The position numbers and the translations under genes were made by a program. Shown here one piece after another: positions 51,704-61,013 of a stretch of DNA of 64,000 nt. The notes beneath the pieces are model-generated. The model was given only the letters and a program-made list of their open reading frames with translations, was not told where the DNA came from and made no database searches. The number at the start of each line of letters is the position of its first letter. Position 1 is the stretch's first letter. The stretch is from Pseudolabrys sp. Lineage in GTDB: Bacteria > Pseudomonadota > Alphaproteobacteria > Rhizobiales > Xanthobacteraceae. Location: the NCBI GenBank assembly GCA_026125895.1, contig JAHCKG010000008.1, positions 62,001 through 126,000 of the forward strand, in the 5' to 3' direction.

Positions 51704-52999
51704 TCAGTTGCGTCCATCGCGCCAGCGATAATACAGGATTGAAGGCGCCAGAAACCAAGGGTTTCCCGTGTAGAACGGCCGCGTCTGGAAGCTCAGGCCG
51801 TCGAGCGCCGTGCGCCCCTCGGCGAGGCCCAGCACTTTCTGGCCGACCCGCATGCCGAAATAGCTCGCCGTGCCGACCCCGGCGCCGCAATAGCCCATGG
51901 CGTAGTACATGCCGTCGCGCTGGCCGACATGCATGAGTTCGTCGAAGGTGTAGGCGATGAAGCCGCACCAGGAGTGGCTGATCTTTTTCGCCGCAAGCTG
52001 CGGAAAGATCGCCGCCATGTCGGCGTGCAGCTTGGGGCCGCTGAGTGTCGGGTCGGTTTCGTTCAACGACACGCGGCCGCCAAACAGGATGCGCCGGCGA
52101 TCCGGCGACGCGCGGTAGTAGTAGATGACGCGGCGCGTATCGCTGACGATGCGGTTCTGCGGGATCAGTTCATCGACCAGCGCGCGATCGAGCAATTCGG
52201 TGGCGATCATGTAGCTGCCGATCGGGATCACGCGGCGTTTCAGCCAGGGCGTCAGGTCGCCGGTATAGCCGTTGGTGGCGACGACGACGTCCCGCGCGTC
52301 GATGGTCCCGCGCGCGGTCCTGACGATGAACCGCTCGCCGCTGCGCTCGACCGACAACGCCGGACAATATCCGACGATCTCGGCGCCGGCGGCCATGGCG
52401 AGATCGAGCAGGCCCTGGTGATAGCGAGCCGGATCGACCGAAGCGTGCTGCTCATAGACGGCACCGCCGAAATAGCCATCGGAGCCGATCTCGCGCCGCT
52501 GCTCGCTGCGCGGCACCATGTGGGCGCCAACTTCGAGGCCCTTGGGCTGGTTTTTCACCCGCGCGGCCAATGCCTCGTATTGCGCGGCATTGTGCGCGGC
52601 GTGGAAGCGGCCGACGACGTTGAAATCGCAGTCGAGGCCGTTGTCGCGAATGAAATCGGCCATGAAGCGCAGCGAGTTCTGTCCGTCCTTGAGGATGTCG
52701 AAGGCGCGCTGGGCGCCATGGCGCCGCGCCAGCATCTCATAGGACGGCTTGATGCTGGTGGAGACCTGCCCGCCGTTGCGGGTGCTGCAGCCGAAGCCGG
52801 CGGCCTCGGCATCGAGCACGACGGTGTGGCGGCCGCCGCGCGCCGTCTGGATGGCGGCGTGCAGGCCGGTATAGCCGGAGCCGATGACGACGACGTCGGC
52901 CCGCGATGGCGGCGTCCTGGTCTCGAGCGCCGGCCGCGGCACCTGGTCCCACCAGTACGGCGCCGGTTTGAAGTCGTCGGTGAAGAGTGCTGCGTTCAC
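51704..52999 (-). CDS. FAD-dependent amine oxidoreductase (PuuB/gamma-glutamylputrescine oxidase-like)
   Basis: 431 aa. The DAO-family Rossmann motif is VVVIGSGYTGLHAAIQTARGG near residue 36, preceded by the family's typical start PAPYWWDQVP. GCSTRNGGQVSTSIKP lies about 70-85, and the C-terminal SHSWCGFIAYTFDELMHVG and GYCGAGVGTASYFGMRVGQK bind FAD. Such enzymes oxidise gamma-glutamylated amines to gamma-glutamyl aldehydes with H2O2 formation. It is 19 bp downstream of the aldehyde dehydrogenase gene, which would take the aldehyde product. Confidence 0.9.
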   Translation of the reverse strand: MNAALFTDDFKPAPYWWDQVPRPALETRTPPSRADVVVIGSGYTGLHAAIQTARGGRHTVVLDAEAAGFGCSTRNGGQVSTSIKPSYEMLARRHGAQRAFDILKDGQNSLRFMADFIRDNGLDCDFNVVGRFHAAHNAAQYEALAARVKNQPKGLEVGAHMVPRSEQRREIGSDGYFGGAVYEQHASVDPARYHQGLLDLAMAAGAEIVGYCPALSVERSGERFIVRTARGTIDARDVVVATNGYTGDLTPWLKRRVIPIGSYMIATELLDRALVDELIPQNRIVSDTRRVIYYYRASPDRRRILFGGRVSLNETDPTLSGPKLHADMAAIFPQLAAKKISHSWCGFIAYTFDELMHVGQRDGMYYAMGYCGAGVGTASYFGMRVGQKVLGLAEGRTALDGLSFQTRPFYTGNPWFLAPSILYYRWRDGRN

Positions 53000-53018
53000 G
53001 TCGCCGGTCCCGTTGTCG

Positions 53019-54512
53019 TCAGATGCGCGCGACGACGCTTTTCATTTTGCAGTAGCTGCGCAGGCCCGCCATGCCTTTTTCCCGGCCGAAGCCGGACTTG
53101 CGGTTGCCGCCGAAGGGCACCTCGATACCACCGGCGAACCATTCGTTGATGAACACCTGCCCGGCATCGACATCGCGGGCAAAGCGCAGGGCCTGGGTGA
53201 TGTTCTGCGAATAGATGCCGGCGACGAGCGCGTAAGACGTGGCATTCGCCGCCGCGAGCGCCTCGTCCGGCCCATCGACGATCTGCACCACCAGTACCGG
53301 ACCGAAGATCTCTTCCTGCACAACCGGATCGTCCGGCCCCTGCGCTTCGATGATCGTCGGCTCGTAGAACCAGCCGCCCCCGGTCGCGTCCGATTTCGCC
53401 ACGGCGCCGCCCACATAGACGCGGTTACCCGCGGCGACGGCGCGTCGAACATGGGCATCGATGGTCTCGAGCTGCCGCGGCGAATTGACCGGGCCGAGAT
53501 CGGGATTGGTCAGGCCGTGACCGAGCCGGAAGCCTTTGACCCGCGTCGTCAGCCGGCCGAGAAACGGCACGGCGATGGAGCGGTCGAGAATGAGCCGGGA
53601 GCCTGCCGAGCAGATCTGCCCGGCATTCTCGTAGATCGCCTCGATGACGCCATTGAGGGCGGCGTCCATATCGCAGTCCGCCAGGACCACCAGCGGCGAT
53701 TTGCCGCCGAGTTCGAGCACCAGACGCGTCACGTTGTCGGCGGCCCCGCGCATGACCGCGCTGCCGGTCGCGACCGAGCCGGTGAAGGTGATGTGATTGA
53801 TGCCCGGATGGGCGACCAGCGGCGCGCCGACGGCGGCGCCGACGCCGGTGACGACGTTGAGCACGCCATCGGGCAGCCCCGCCGCCGACAGAAGTTCGGC
53901 GAGCATCAGGGCGGTGAATGGGGTCTGCTCGGCGGGCTTGGCGACGACGGTGCAGCCGGCCGCCAGAGCCGGCGCGATGCCCCGGGCCGCGGTCGACAGC
54001 GGGTAATTCCACGGGATGATCTGGGCGGCGACGCCGACCGGCTCCTCGGTAGTGAAGCCGACATACTGACGGCCGAGCGGCAGGCTGTCGCCGTGCAGCT
54101 TGTCGGCGGCGCCGGCGTAGTATTCGAAGGCGCGTGTGACCCCGCGCAGATCACCCTCAGCCTCGCTGAGGCGCTTGCCGCTGTCCAGGCTCTCGACGAC
54201 CGCGAAACGGCCGGCGCGCTCGCGCAGCAGCGCGGCGGCCTCGGCGAGGATACGGCCGCGCGCGGCCGGGCCCATCTGCCGCCAAGGACCACTGAGCGCT
54301 TTCCGCGCGGCAGTAACCGCCGCGTCGACGTCGACGGCGTCGCCGGCTGCAAAACTAGCGAAAGGCCGCCCCCGGCCGGGGTCGAAGCTCTCCATCGTGT
54401 TGCCAGACTGCGCCGGGACGAAGCGGCCGCCGATGAAATGGCCTTGCGGCAGCCCCTTGAGCGTGCCGGTCGACAGAACTTCCGCGACCAGGGCGTCGGC
54501 TGAACCGCTCAT
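53019..54512 (-). CDS. Aldehyde dehydrogenase (PuuC/betaine aldehyde dehydrogenase-like)
   Basis: 497 aa, complete. N-terminal [22 protein letters not shown] motif [20 protein letters not shown], catalytic Glu in [16 protein letters not shown], catalytic Cys in [14 protein letters not shown], and the C-terminal [15 protein letters not shown]. It matches the gamma-glutamyl-aminobutyraldehyde/betaine aldehyde dehydrogenase group. Its ATG overlaps the stop of the enolase-superfamily gene (ATGA). It would oxidise the aldehyde formed by the downstream FAD oxidase. Confidence 0.93.
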   Translation of the reverse strand: MSGSADALVAEVLSTGTLKGLPQGHFIGGRFVPAQSGNTMESFDPGRGRPFASFAAGDAVDVDAAVTAARKALSGPWRQMGPAARGRILAEAAALLRERAGRFAVVESLDSGKRLSEAEGDLRGVTRAFEYYAGAADKLHGDSLPLGRQYVGFTTEEPVGVAAQIIPWNYPLSTAARGIAPALAAGCTVVAKPAEQTPFTALMLAELLSAAGLPDGVLNVVTGVGAAVGAPLVAHPGINHITFTGSVATGSAVMRGAADNVTRLVLELGGKSPLVVLADCDMDAALNGVIEAIYENAGQICSAGSRLILDRSIAVPFLGRLTTRVKGFRLGHGLTNPDLGPVNSPRQLETIDAHVRRAVAAGNRVYVGGAVAKSDATGGGWFYEPTIIEAQGPDDPVVQEEIFGPVLVVQIVDGPDEALAAANATSYALVAGIYSQNITQALRFARDVDAGQVFINEWFAGGIEVPFGGNRKSGFGREKGMAGLRSYCKMKSVVARI

Positions 54513-55624
54513 GGCAATTCACTCATCCGGTAATCAGCGGCCTCCAGCCAGGCCGGGTTGATCTCGACGCCCCAGCCGGGCCCGGCGGGGATATCGACCA
54601 TGCCGTCCTTGGCCTGCAGCGGATTGAGGAGCAGCCCTTCCTCCCACGGATAGTAGTCCAGGCCCTCGATGGAGAACTCGACATAGGGCCCGGCATTCGG
54701 GATCGCGCCCATGATGTGAAGGGTGAAGGCCGTGACCAGCGATTGATTGGCCGAATGCGGCGTGACGGGCAGTCCCGCGGCCCCGGCCCAGCGCGCAACC
54801 TTCAGCATCCGCGAAACGCCGCCAAGATAACAGACATCCGGCTGCACGACATCGACGACCTTGTTGTCGATGATGTAACGCCACAAAGTCAGATCGCAGT
54901 CCTGTTCGCCGCCGGTGACGTCGAGGGTGAGCGCAGCCCTGACCTCGGCGGTCCACTTGTGCTCCCAGTAGGGGCACGGCTCCTCGAAATGGACGACGCC
55001 GTAATCCTGGAGCATGCGGCCGACTTCGATGGCCTTGCCCGCCGTATAGGCGCTGTTGCCGTCGACCAGGAGCGTCGCCTTGTCGCCGAGGGCGGCACGC
55101 ACCTGCGGCACGATTGCATCGGTGCGGCCCGGCCATTCGTCGATATCGTGGCCGCATTCCTTGCCGACGCGAAACTTGAACGCGGTGTACCCGAACTCGC
55201 CCTGCAGCCGCTTGAGGCGCTCCGCCTCGGCCTCGGGCGTGATCTCGCCACGCTTCATGCTTGACGCATAAACGGGAAACGGTCGTGGTTTGCCGCCCAG
55301 GAGTTCGCAAACACTTTTCTTCTCAGAGCGGCCGCGCAGATCCCAAAGCGCGGTGTCGAGCCCCGTCAGCGCGCGAAACAGATAAGAGCCCGGAAACTTA
55401 TGCTCGCGCTCCGGGATGGTTTCGACCAGAGCATCGATGTCGAAGGCGTCGGCGCCGAGCGAATACGGCGCGATCTGGCGATGAAACACCGCGGCGGTGA
55501 TGTCGGCATTGTAGGGCGAGAACTGCCCCCAGCCCTGCTCACCACTCTCCGTTGTCACCCGAACGAAGCCGATATGCTGGGTGGAAAAGGTCTCGAGCTT
55601 CGTGATCTTCATGGGCTTCGCCAT
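54509..55624 (-). CDS. Mandelate racemase/muconate lactonizing enzyme-family (enolase superfamily) protein
   Basis: 371 aa. The capping domain is N-terminal. Active-site elements of the barrel: [10 protein letters not shown] (KxR on strand 2), LLVDGNSAY (Asp metal ligand), [11 protein letters not shown] (Glu), TGGEQDCD (Glu) and the [10 protein letters not shown] with TPHSANQS Asp-His dyad. The Asp-His dyad places it with mandelate racemase-type acid sugar dehydratases or racemases. It is the first gene of the amine-locus operon, followed by ALDH and FAD oxidase. It is not part of any known Puu route, so the substrate may be a hydroxylated acid derived from the amine. Confidence 0.88.
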   Translation of the reverse strand: MAKPMKITKLETFSTQHIGFVRVTTESGEQGWGQFSPYNADITAAVFHRQIAPYSLGADAFDIDALVETIPEREHKFPGSYLFRALTGLDTALWDLRGRSEKKSVCELLGGKPRPFPVYASSMKRGEITPEAEAERLKRLQGEFGYTAFKFRVGKECGHDIDEWPGRTDAIVPQVRAALGDKATLLVDGNSAYTAGKAIEVGRMLQDYGVVHFEEPCPYWEHKWTAEVRAALTLDVTGGEQDCDLTLWRYIIDNKVVDVVQPDVCYLGGVSRMLKVARWAGAAGLPVTPHSANQSLVTAFTLHIMGAIPNAGPYVEFSIEGLDYYPWEEGLLLNPLQAKDGMVDIPAGPGWGVEINPAWLEAADYRMSELP

Positions 55625-55695
55625 TCAGTTCCGGCGGCGGAAGCGACGCAGTGAATGCGTTGTTTATCCGTCGTGCCGGTTTTTTAGAGTTGAAA

Positions 55696-55723
55696 TGGTC
55701 TGCTCTTAAGGTCCATTCTGACC
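55696..55723. promoter_or_regulatory. Putative MocR operator, copy 1 (enolase operon/mocR divergent region)
   Basis: A 28-bp site reading TGGTC, then TTAAGG, then GACC at the end. It matches copy 2 at 57315-57342 in 16 of 28 positions at the same spacing. It lies between the minus-strand enolase/ALDH/FAD oxidase operon (start 55624) and the plus-strand MocR gene (start 55797), the expected place for an autoregulated operator. Confidence 0.6.
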
Positions 55724-55796
55724 GAATAAGAAGGCCACTCCGCCCTCGGGCGGGGTAATTGGTCGGTCGCGGATCGTACAGCGCGGGGAAAATACG

Positions 55797-57299
55797 GTGG
55801 TTAAGCGGGCGGGAGGCGCATTACTGCAGTCAATCGCCATCGATCGCGAGGCTTCGCACGGCCTGAGCGTTCAGATTTGCGCCCATTTGCGCGAGTTCAT
55901 CATGTCAGGTTCGCTCGAGGCAGGCGGGCGCCTGCCCTCGACGCGGACGCTAGCCAACGAATTGAAGGTCGCGCGCGCCACCATCGTCGAATGCTTCGAC
56001 CAGCTTGCTGCCGAAGGCCTGATCGAATCCCGCGTCGGCGCCGGTACATATGTAAGCCAGGTATTGAGGACCGAGCGCCCGCCCGTCACGCCGCAGAAGC
56101 CGGCCGTGTCGGAAAAGAGTGCGCGGCTGGCTCAGTCGATGGCATCGGCATCGAGCCGTTTCGTGCCGCGCCTGGTCCACGAGCCACGGTCGTTCACAAC
56201 GGCAATCCCTGCCTATGATGCGTTCCCGATGGCGCAGTGGGCGCGCCTCTCCGGCAAGCACTGGCGCGAGGCACGCAAAGACGTGCTCGGTTATCCCGAA
56301 CCGCACGGCCACGACTTGTTGCGCAAGGCCATCGCCGGTCATCTGCGCACCAACCGCGGCATTCGCTGCGACTGGCAGCAGATTTTCATCGTGGCCGGCG
56401 CGCAGCAGGCGTTTCAGCTTATCGCTTCGACGCTCATCGATCCCGGCGACAAGGTCTGGTTCGAGGACCCCGGCGCCATCGGCGCCCGGAACAGTTTCGT
56501 TGTCTCCGGCGCCGATCTGGTGCCGGTGCGCGTCGATGACGATGGCCTCGATGTCGACGACGCGCTGCGCAAGGCGCCCGACTTCCGGCTCGCCTTCGTA
56601 ACGCCGTCGCATCAGCAGCCGCTCGGCGTCAGCATGGCGCTGGAGCGGCGCTTCGCCCTGCTCGCGGCCGCCGAGCAACGCGGCGCCTGGATCATCGAGG
56701 ACGACTGGGACGGCGAGTTCTGCTTCTCCGGCCTGCCGATGCCGACACTGCAAAGCATGGATCAGGCCGGCCGCATCATTTATGTCGGCTCGTTCTCGAA
56801 ATCGCTGTTCCCGTCACTGCGCCTGGGCTTCATCCTCGCGCCGCCGGCGCTGACCGAGCATTTCCGGACCAGCCTCGAAGCGTTCCTGCCCGGCGTGCCG
56901 ACCGCAATCCAGGCGATCGTTGCCGACTTCATCGTCGAAGGCCATTTCGCCACGCATATCCGCCGCATGCGCAAGACTTATCACGAGCGCTACCTGACCC
57001 TTTATCAGGGCGTGCAGAAGCATCTCGGTGAAGTTCTGGACATCAGGCCGGCGACCACCGGCATGCATACGGTGGCCTACCTCGCACCGGGCCTCAACGC
57101 CGAGGCGATCGCCCGGCGCGCTGCAGAGCGCGGCATCACGTTGACGCCGATCAGACGCTTCTGCATTGCGCCCAATGACCGGCAAGGGTTTGCCCTCGGC
57201 TTCAGCGGCTTCTCACCGGCGCAGATCGAGGCTGGCATCGCAACTCTCAAGGATCTCTTTGCCGACCTCAGGCCGGCCACTTGCGCGAAGTCGGCGTGA
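55797..57299 (+). CDS. MocR/PdxR-family regulator (GntR helix-turn-helix fused to aminotransferase domain)
   Basis: 500 aa from a GTG codon with GGGGAAAA upstream. Residues about 20-90 are a GntR winged helix (HLREFIMSGSLEAGGRLPST, then LANELKVARATIVECFDQLAAEGLIESRVGAGTYV). Residues about 130-490 are a fold-type I aminotransferase domain with the PLP-binding Lys in YVGSFSKSLFPSLRLG near 334 and WIIEDDWDGEF. MocR regulators respond to amines or amino acids through PLP aldimines, which fits an amine-catabolic locus. It most likely controls the divergent operon and, from the second motif copy, the GMC oxidoreductase gene. Confidence 0.93.
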   Translation: MVKRAGGALLQSIAIDREASHGLSVQICAHLREFIMSGSLEAGGRLPSTRTLANELKVARATIVECFDQLAAEGLIESRVGAGTYVSQVLRTERPPVTPQKPAVSEKSARLAQSMASASSRFVPRLVHEPRSFTTAIPAYDAFPMAQWARLSGKHWREARKDVLGYPEPHGHDLLRKAIAGHLRTNRGIRCDWQQIFIVAGAQQAFQLIASTLIDPGDKVWFEDPGAIGARNSFVVSGADLVPVRVDDDGLDVDDALRKAPDFRLAFVTPSHQQPLGVSMALERRFALLAAAEQRGAWIIEDDWDGEFCFSGLPMPTLQSMDQAGRIIYVGSFSKSLFPSLRLGFILAPPALTEHFRTSLEAFLPGVPTAIQAIVADFIVEGHFATHIRRMRKTYHERYLTLYQGVQKHLGEVLDIRPATTGMHTVAYLAPGLNAEAIARRAAERGITLTPIRRFCIAPNDRQGFALGFSGFSPAQIEAGIATLKDLFADLRPATCAKSA

Positions 57300-57314
57300 C
57301 GTCCTCTCGGGCAC

Positions 57315-57342
57315 TGGTCCGACTTTAAGGCGAGAATGGACC
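57315..57342. promoter_or_regulatory. Putative MocR operator, copy 2 (upstream of GMC oxidoreductase)
   Basis: Same arrangement as the site at 55696-55723: TGGTC, TTAAGG and a final GACC at identical spacing, also with the inverted pair TGGTCC/GGACC. It lies between the MocR stop and the GMC oxidoreductase start, so this gene probably belongs to the MocR regulon. Confidence 0.6.
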
Positions 57343-57397
57343 TCTGCAGCGGCGGCGAATTTGCCTAAAGTCCCGGCGCACGACAGAGGGATGCCGG

Positions 57398-59008
57398 TTG
57401 GATTCGTTTGACACCATCATCATTGGCGCGGGTTCAGCGGGCTGTGTGGTTGCCGGCGAGCTGGCGGCCGCCGGCAATCGCAAGATTCTGGTACTCGAGG
57501 CCGGCCCGAGCGATCGAAGCCCGTGGCTGCATCTGCCGATCGGCTACGGCAAGATGTTTTATAATCCCGCCGTCAACTGGATGTACGAGACCGAGCCGGA
57601 GCCGGGGCTCGCCAACCGCCGCATCTATCAGCCGCGCGGCAAGGTCGTCGGCGGCTCGAGCGCCATCAATGCCATGGTCTACTCGCGCGGCCAGGCCGAG
57701 GATTACGATGGCTGGGAAGCGCTCGGCAATCGCGGCTGGGGCTGGTCCGACGTTTTACGCCTCTATCGCCGCATCGAGGACCATGACCTCGGCGCCTCGC
57801 AATGGCACGGCGCCGGCGGTCCGCTGCATGTCACCCACATCGCCAGCACCGCGCATCCGCTTACGGCGCTGTTCATCAAGGCCGGCATGGAGGCGGGCCT
57901 CGCGTTCAATCCTGATCTCAACGGCGCGACGACCGAAGGCGTCGGGACCTACCAGATCACGACGCGCGGCGGCATCCGCGAATCCGCGGCGCGTGCCTTC
58001 CTGCGTCCCGCCTTGCGCACGGGACGGGTGCGCGTCGAAGCCGAAACATTGGTGACGCGCATCCTGTTCGACGGCCGTCGCGCGGTAGGCGTCGAATGCC
58101 GTCAGCATGGTGAAGTGAAGACCTATCGCGCCAACGCCGAGATCATTCTCTGCGGCGGCGCGTTCAACTCGCCCCAGTTGCTGCAACTCTCCGGTATCGG
58201 TCCCGGCCGCTTGCTGAACCAGTACGGCATCAATGTCCTGGTCGACAGCCCCGCCGTCGGCCGGAATTTCCAGGACCATCTCTGCTACGACCATGTTTAC
58301 AAATCGACGAGACCAAGCCTGAACGACGATCTGCTGCCGCTTCTCGGAAAGCTGCGCGTCGGACTGTCCTACCTGCTGGCGCGGCGCGGCCCGCTCGCGC
58401 TGAGCGTCAACCAGGGCGGCGGATTCTACCGTTCAAGGCCGGACGTGACGCGGCCCGATATCCAGCTCTATTTCTCGCCCCTGAGCTACACCAAGGCACC
58501 GCCGCGCGTGCGCGCGCTGATGAAGCCCGACCCGTTCTCGGGCTTCTCAACCAGTGTGTCGCCGTGCCGTCCCAAGAGTCGTGGCCATGTCGCCATCCGT
58601 TCGGCCGATCCGACCGTCCCGCCGGCGATCGCGCCAAACTATCTGTCGCATCCGGACGACATCGACACCCTGCTCGCGGGAGCGCGTTTTCTCTGCACAC
58701 TGGCGCGCACACCGACTTTCAACGATCTCGTCAAGCAAGAGCTGTCACCCGGCGCGGCCCGGCATTCCGATGCCGATCTCCTCGACGATATCCGGCAGCA
58801 CGCCTATTCGGTGTTTCACCCGAGCGGCACTTGCCGCATGGGCGTCGATCCAGCAGGCTGCGTGGTCGACCCGGCGCTGCGCGTCCACGGCATCGGCGGC
58901 CTGCGCGTCGCCGATGCCTCGATCTTTCCGACTGTACCGTCAGGCAACACCAATGCGCCGGCGATGATGGTCGGCGCGAAGGCGGCCGAACTGATCTCCG
59001 ACGGCTGA
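57398..59008 (+). CDS. GMC-family FAD oxidoreductase (choline dehydrogenase-like)
   Basis: 536 aa from TTG 57398 with AGAGGG 9 nt upstream; no in-frame ATG fits better. The FAD motif DSFDTIIIGAGSAGCVVAGE starts at residue 2; PRGKVVGGSSAINAMVYSRG is GMC signature 1; GGAFNSPQLLQLSGIG is signature 2. The C-terminal catalytic His is in FHPSGTCRMGVDP near 475, and the last FAD segment is SIFPTVPSGNTNAPAMM. GMC enzymes oxidise primary alcohols such as choline. The substrate here may be an alcohol related to the amine pathway, because a MocR-type motif precedes it. Confidence 0.92.
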   Translation: MDSFDTIIIGAGSAGCVVAGELAAAGNRKILVLEAGPSDRSPWLHLPIGYGKMFYNPAVNWMYETEPEPGLANRRIYQPRGKVVGGSSAINAMVYSRGQAEDYDGWEALGNRGWGWSDVLRLYRRIEDHDLGASQWHGAGGPLHVTHIASTAHPLTALFIKAGMEAGLAFNPDLNGATTEGVGTYQITTRGGIRESAARAFLRPALRTGRVRVEAETLVTRILFDGRRAVGVECRQHGEVKTYRANAEIILCGGAFNSPQLLQLSGIGPGRLLNQYGINVLVDSPAVGRNFQDHLCYDHVYKSTRPSLNDDLLPLLGKLRVGLSYLLARRGPLALSVNQGGGFYRSRPDVTRPDIQLYFSPLSYTKAPPRVRALMKPDPFSGFSTSVSPCRPKSRGHVAIRSADPTVPPAIAPNYLSHPDDIDTLLAGARFLCTLARTPTFNDLVKQELSPGAARHSDADLLDDIRQHAYSVFHPSGTCRMGVDPAGCVVDPALRVHGIGGLRVADASIFPTVPSGNTNAPAMMVGAKAAELISDG

Positions 59009-59193
59009 CCGCGAGAGCGTGCAAATCGCGAATCAGCTTATGAGGCCGTTAATCGCCAGCCCTCTCGCAAACGGAAGCTTTGGGCCACAATCGGAAACGC
59101 CGACTTTCAACAAAAAAAAAGAAGTGGCCGCGCCAATCAGCAATCGTGTTTTTGGCGACTGGTCCTACGTGTCTGCGTACCTGTCTCAACTGA

Positions 59194-59730
59194 CTATTCG
59201 AAGATGTAGGCTCTTGCTTCCTCCATCTGAGAGACATTGGCCTGAAGATTCTTTTGTATTTCCGACAGATACTCGAGCAATTGCTTTATTTCGGCGGGTG
59301 TCAGGCCACTTGAAGCGACCGCCACAACATCCTTGGCCAGCGGGATGAGATCGTTCCGCAGGCGAGAGCCCTTGGCAGTCAAATGAACGTGGATCCTGCG
59401 GCGGTCCGTCTTGTCGCGCACCCGGCGAACCAGACCGGACTTTTCCATATTGAGTATGGCATTCATCGTCGTCGGCTCCATGGTGCCGACTCGACGCGAC
59501 AGTTCGCGCTGGGTCAGTCCATCTTCGCTCCAGAGCACACGGAGAAAGTACCACATACCGAGACTGATGCCGAAGGGCTCGACTTTCAGCTGGAGGAAGC
59601 GTTGCAACGCCCGATGAGTGGATCGGATTTGATATCCGATACTATCGGCTATTGGAAAATCCGCGTCGTTGCGCCGTAGTGTCGAAGATCGCGATCGAGC
59701 CCGCTTTTTCAGATTCTTCTTTGCCTGCAC
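59194..59730 (-). CDS. MarR-family transcriptional regulator
   Basis: 178 aa from GTG 59730 with AAGGG upstream. A basic N-terminal tail of about 20 residues (KKNLKKRARSRS) precedes the MarR winged helix: FLRVLWSEDGLTQRELSRRV, PTTMNAILNMEKSGLVRRVR, and the wing DKTDRRRIHVHLTAKG. It is divergent from the phthalate dioxygenase reductase gene, and a perfect inverted repeat (59992-60011) lies in between. It is probably the repressor of the phthalate genes. Confidence 0.93.
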   Translation of the reverse strand: MQAKKNLKKRARSRSSTLRRNDADFPIADSIGYQIRSTHRALQRFLQLKVEPFGISLGMWYFLRVLWSEDGLTQRELSRRVGTMEPTTMNAILNMEKSGLVRRVRDKTDRRRIHVHLTAKGSRLRNDLIPLAKDVVAVASSGLTPAEIKQLLEYLSEIQKNLQANVSQMEEARAYIFE

Positions 59731-59991
59731 AGTTGCCCTTTCATAGTTGCGGCCGTTCCAATCGCGCTATTTGGCTCGCGCGACTGTCAGACCGGCCGAC
59801 GATTCCAACACGACGCCGGGCAGTTCCCGGCCCAAGAGCGGCCTTGGGCCGCCCCGAGGCCACATTTCTGGCAGTCTACCACCAGGCGGGCGAAATTGGT
59901 TCAGACTTTGAAGCGGCATCGCGCGGCCACGTCCGCCGCCTCAGTTTCCGTCGGGCGCAGGCTAACTCCGTCGGTCCAAGGGTTGAAAATT
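59731..59991. other. MarR-pht2 intergenic region without recognised gene
   Basis: GC-rich sequence with no ORF I can support. A short minus-strand open stretch ending at 59767 (reading GRELPGVVLESSAGLTVAR) looks protein-like but is too short and lacks a start and a relative I can name. The part near 59980 becomes AT-rich and merges into the pht2-like promoter. Confidence 0.45.
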
Positions 59992-60011
59992 ATACTTAGT
60001 CTGCTAAGTAT
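59992..60011. promoter_or_regulatory. Perfect palindromic operator upstream of the phthalate dioxygenase reductase gene
   Basis: ATACTTAG-TCTG-CTAAGTAT, 8-bp arms exactly complementary, with 18 bp left to the ATG at 60030. TATACT (59991-59996) is a good -10 candidate and overlaps the left arm, so a bound dimer would block transcription. The MarR protein encoded divergently is the probable ligand. Confidence 0.8.
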
Positions 60012-60029
60012 TGCGCGTCTACACCGGAT

Positions 60030-61007
60030 ATGCCGATGACCGATGCCGAGCGGAGCGCGAAGACAATATCGCTTCTGGTTGCCCGCAAGCAGGCGGTCGC
60101 ACTCGACACGTTTCTGTTCGAGCTGAAGTCCCCAACGGGTGACGATCTACCGTCCTTTACGCCGGGCTCTCACATTACCGCAAAGCCCCCAAGCGGACAG
60201 TCGCGCCGCTACTCGCTCTGCAATGCACCGCACGAGCGTGACCGTTATCTGATTGCCGTTAAGAAGGAGACGACGGGCCGAGGCGGCTCCATCAGCATGA
60301 CAACCCAGGTGCACGAGGGTGACACCATTGAAGTCGAGCCCCCGGTTAACGAATTCGGAAACTCGCGGACGACACCCGCGACGACGATATTCATTGCCGG
60401 CGGCATCGGCATCACACCGATCAGATCGATGATCCTGCATCTCCTGCAGCAGGAAAATCGTGATTTCAGGCTCTACTATTTCACGCGAACCCCGGAGTTG
60501 ATGGCCTTTCGCGACGAGTTCCTCGGACCAGGATATGCCGACAAGGTCGTCCTCCATCATGACAATGGCGATCCGGAGCAGGTCTACGATCTGTGGCCAA
60601 TACTGGAAAACCAGAATGGCGCGCACCTCTACTGCTGTGGCCCGAAAGGATTGATGGACTCCGTGCGCGACATGACCGGGCACTGGTCGGATTCGTCTGT
60701 TCACTTCGAAGACTTTATCGGCGCAACTGCCGCAAAGGCGACCGATACTCCGTTCGAGGTCATCCTTGAGAAGTCGAACTCGCGCTACGAGGTGCCCGTG
60801 GGCGTGTCGATTCTCGACACCCTGCGCAATCACGGTCACATCGTTCCTAGTTCGTGCGAAAGCGGCACCTGTGGCACCTGTCGGACACGGCTGATCGCCG
60901 GGGAACCGGATCACCGCGATCTGGTGCTATCCGAAAAGGAAAAGAAGAACGAAATCATGATCTGTGTTTCGCGGGCAAAATCCCCTTCCCTGACACTCGA
61001 TCTCTGA
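60030..61007 (+). CDS. pht2: Phthalate 4,5-dioxygenase reductase subunit (FNR-like, class IA)
   Basis: 325 aa. The order is flavin domain, NAD domain, C-terminal plant-type [2Fe-2S] ferredoxin, the layout of phthalate dioxygenase/vanillate demethylase reductases. FMN contact: RRYSLCNAPHERDRYLIAVK; NAD motif: IFIAGGIGITPIRSMI; cluster: SCESGTCGTCRTRL near 274-287 with a last Cys in MICVSRA. It transfers electrons from NADH to the Rieske oxygenase. The next genes encode phthalate dihydrodiol dehydrogenase and, on the other strand, 4,5-dihydroxyphthalate decarboxylase and the oxygenase, which supports the phthalate assignment over vanillate. Confidence 0.85.
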   Translation: MPMTDAERSAKTISLLVARKQAVALDTFLFELKSPTGDDLPSFTPGSHITAKPPSGQSRRYSLCNAPHERDRYLIAVKKETTGRGGSISMTTQVHEGDTIEVEPPVNEFGNSRTTPATTIFIAGGIGITPIRSMILHLLQQENRDFRLYYFTRTPELMAFRDEFLGPGYADKVVLHHDNGDPEQVYDLWPILENQNGAHLYCCGPKGLMDSVRDMTGHWSDSSVHFEDFIGATAAKATDTPFEVILEKSNSRYEVPVGVSILDTLRNHGHIVPSSCESGTCGTCRTRLIAGEPDHRDLVLSEKEKKNEIMICVSRAKSPSLTLDL

Positions 61008-61013
61008 TGCACC

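Noticed and set aside
59767-59870. Minus-strand open stretch upstream of marR resembling a short protein end
   Set aside because: Only about 30 residues, no start, no ribosome site and no relative I can name.
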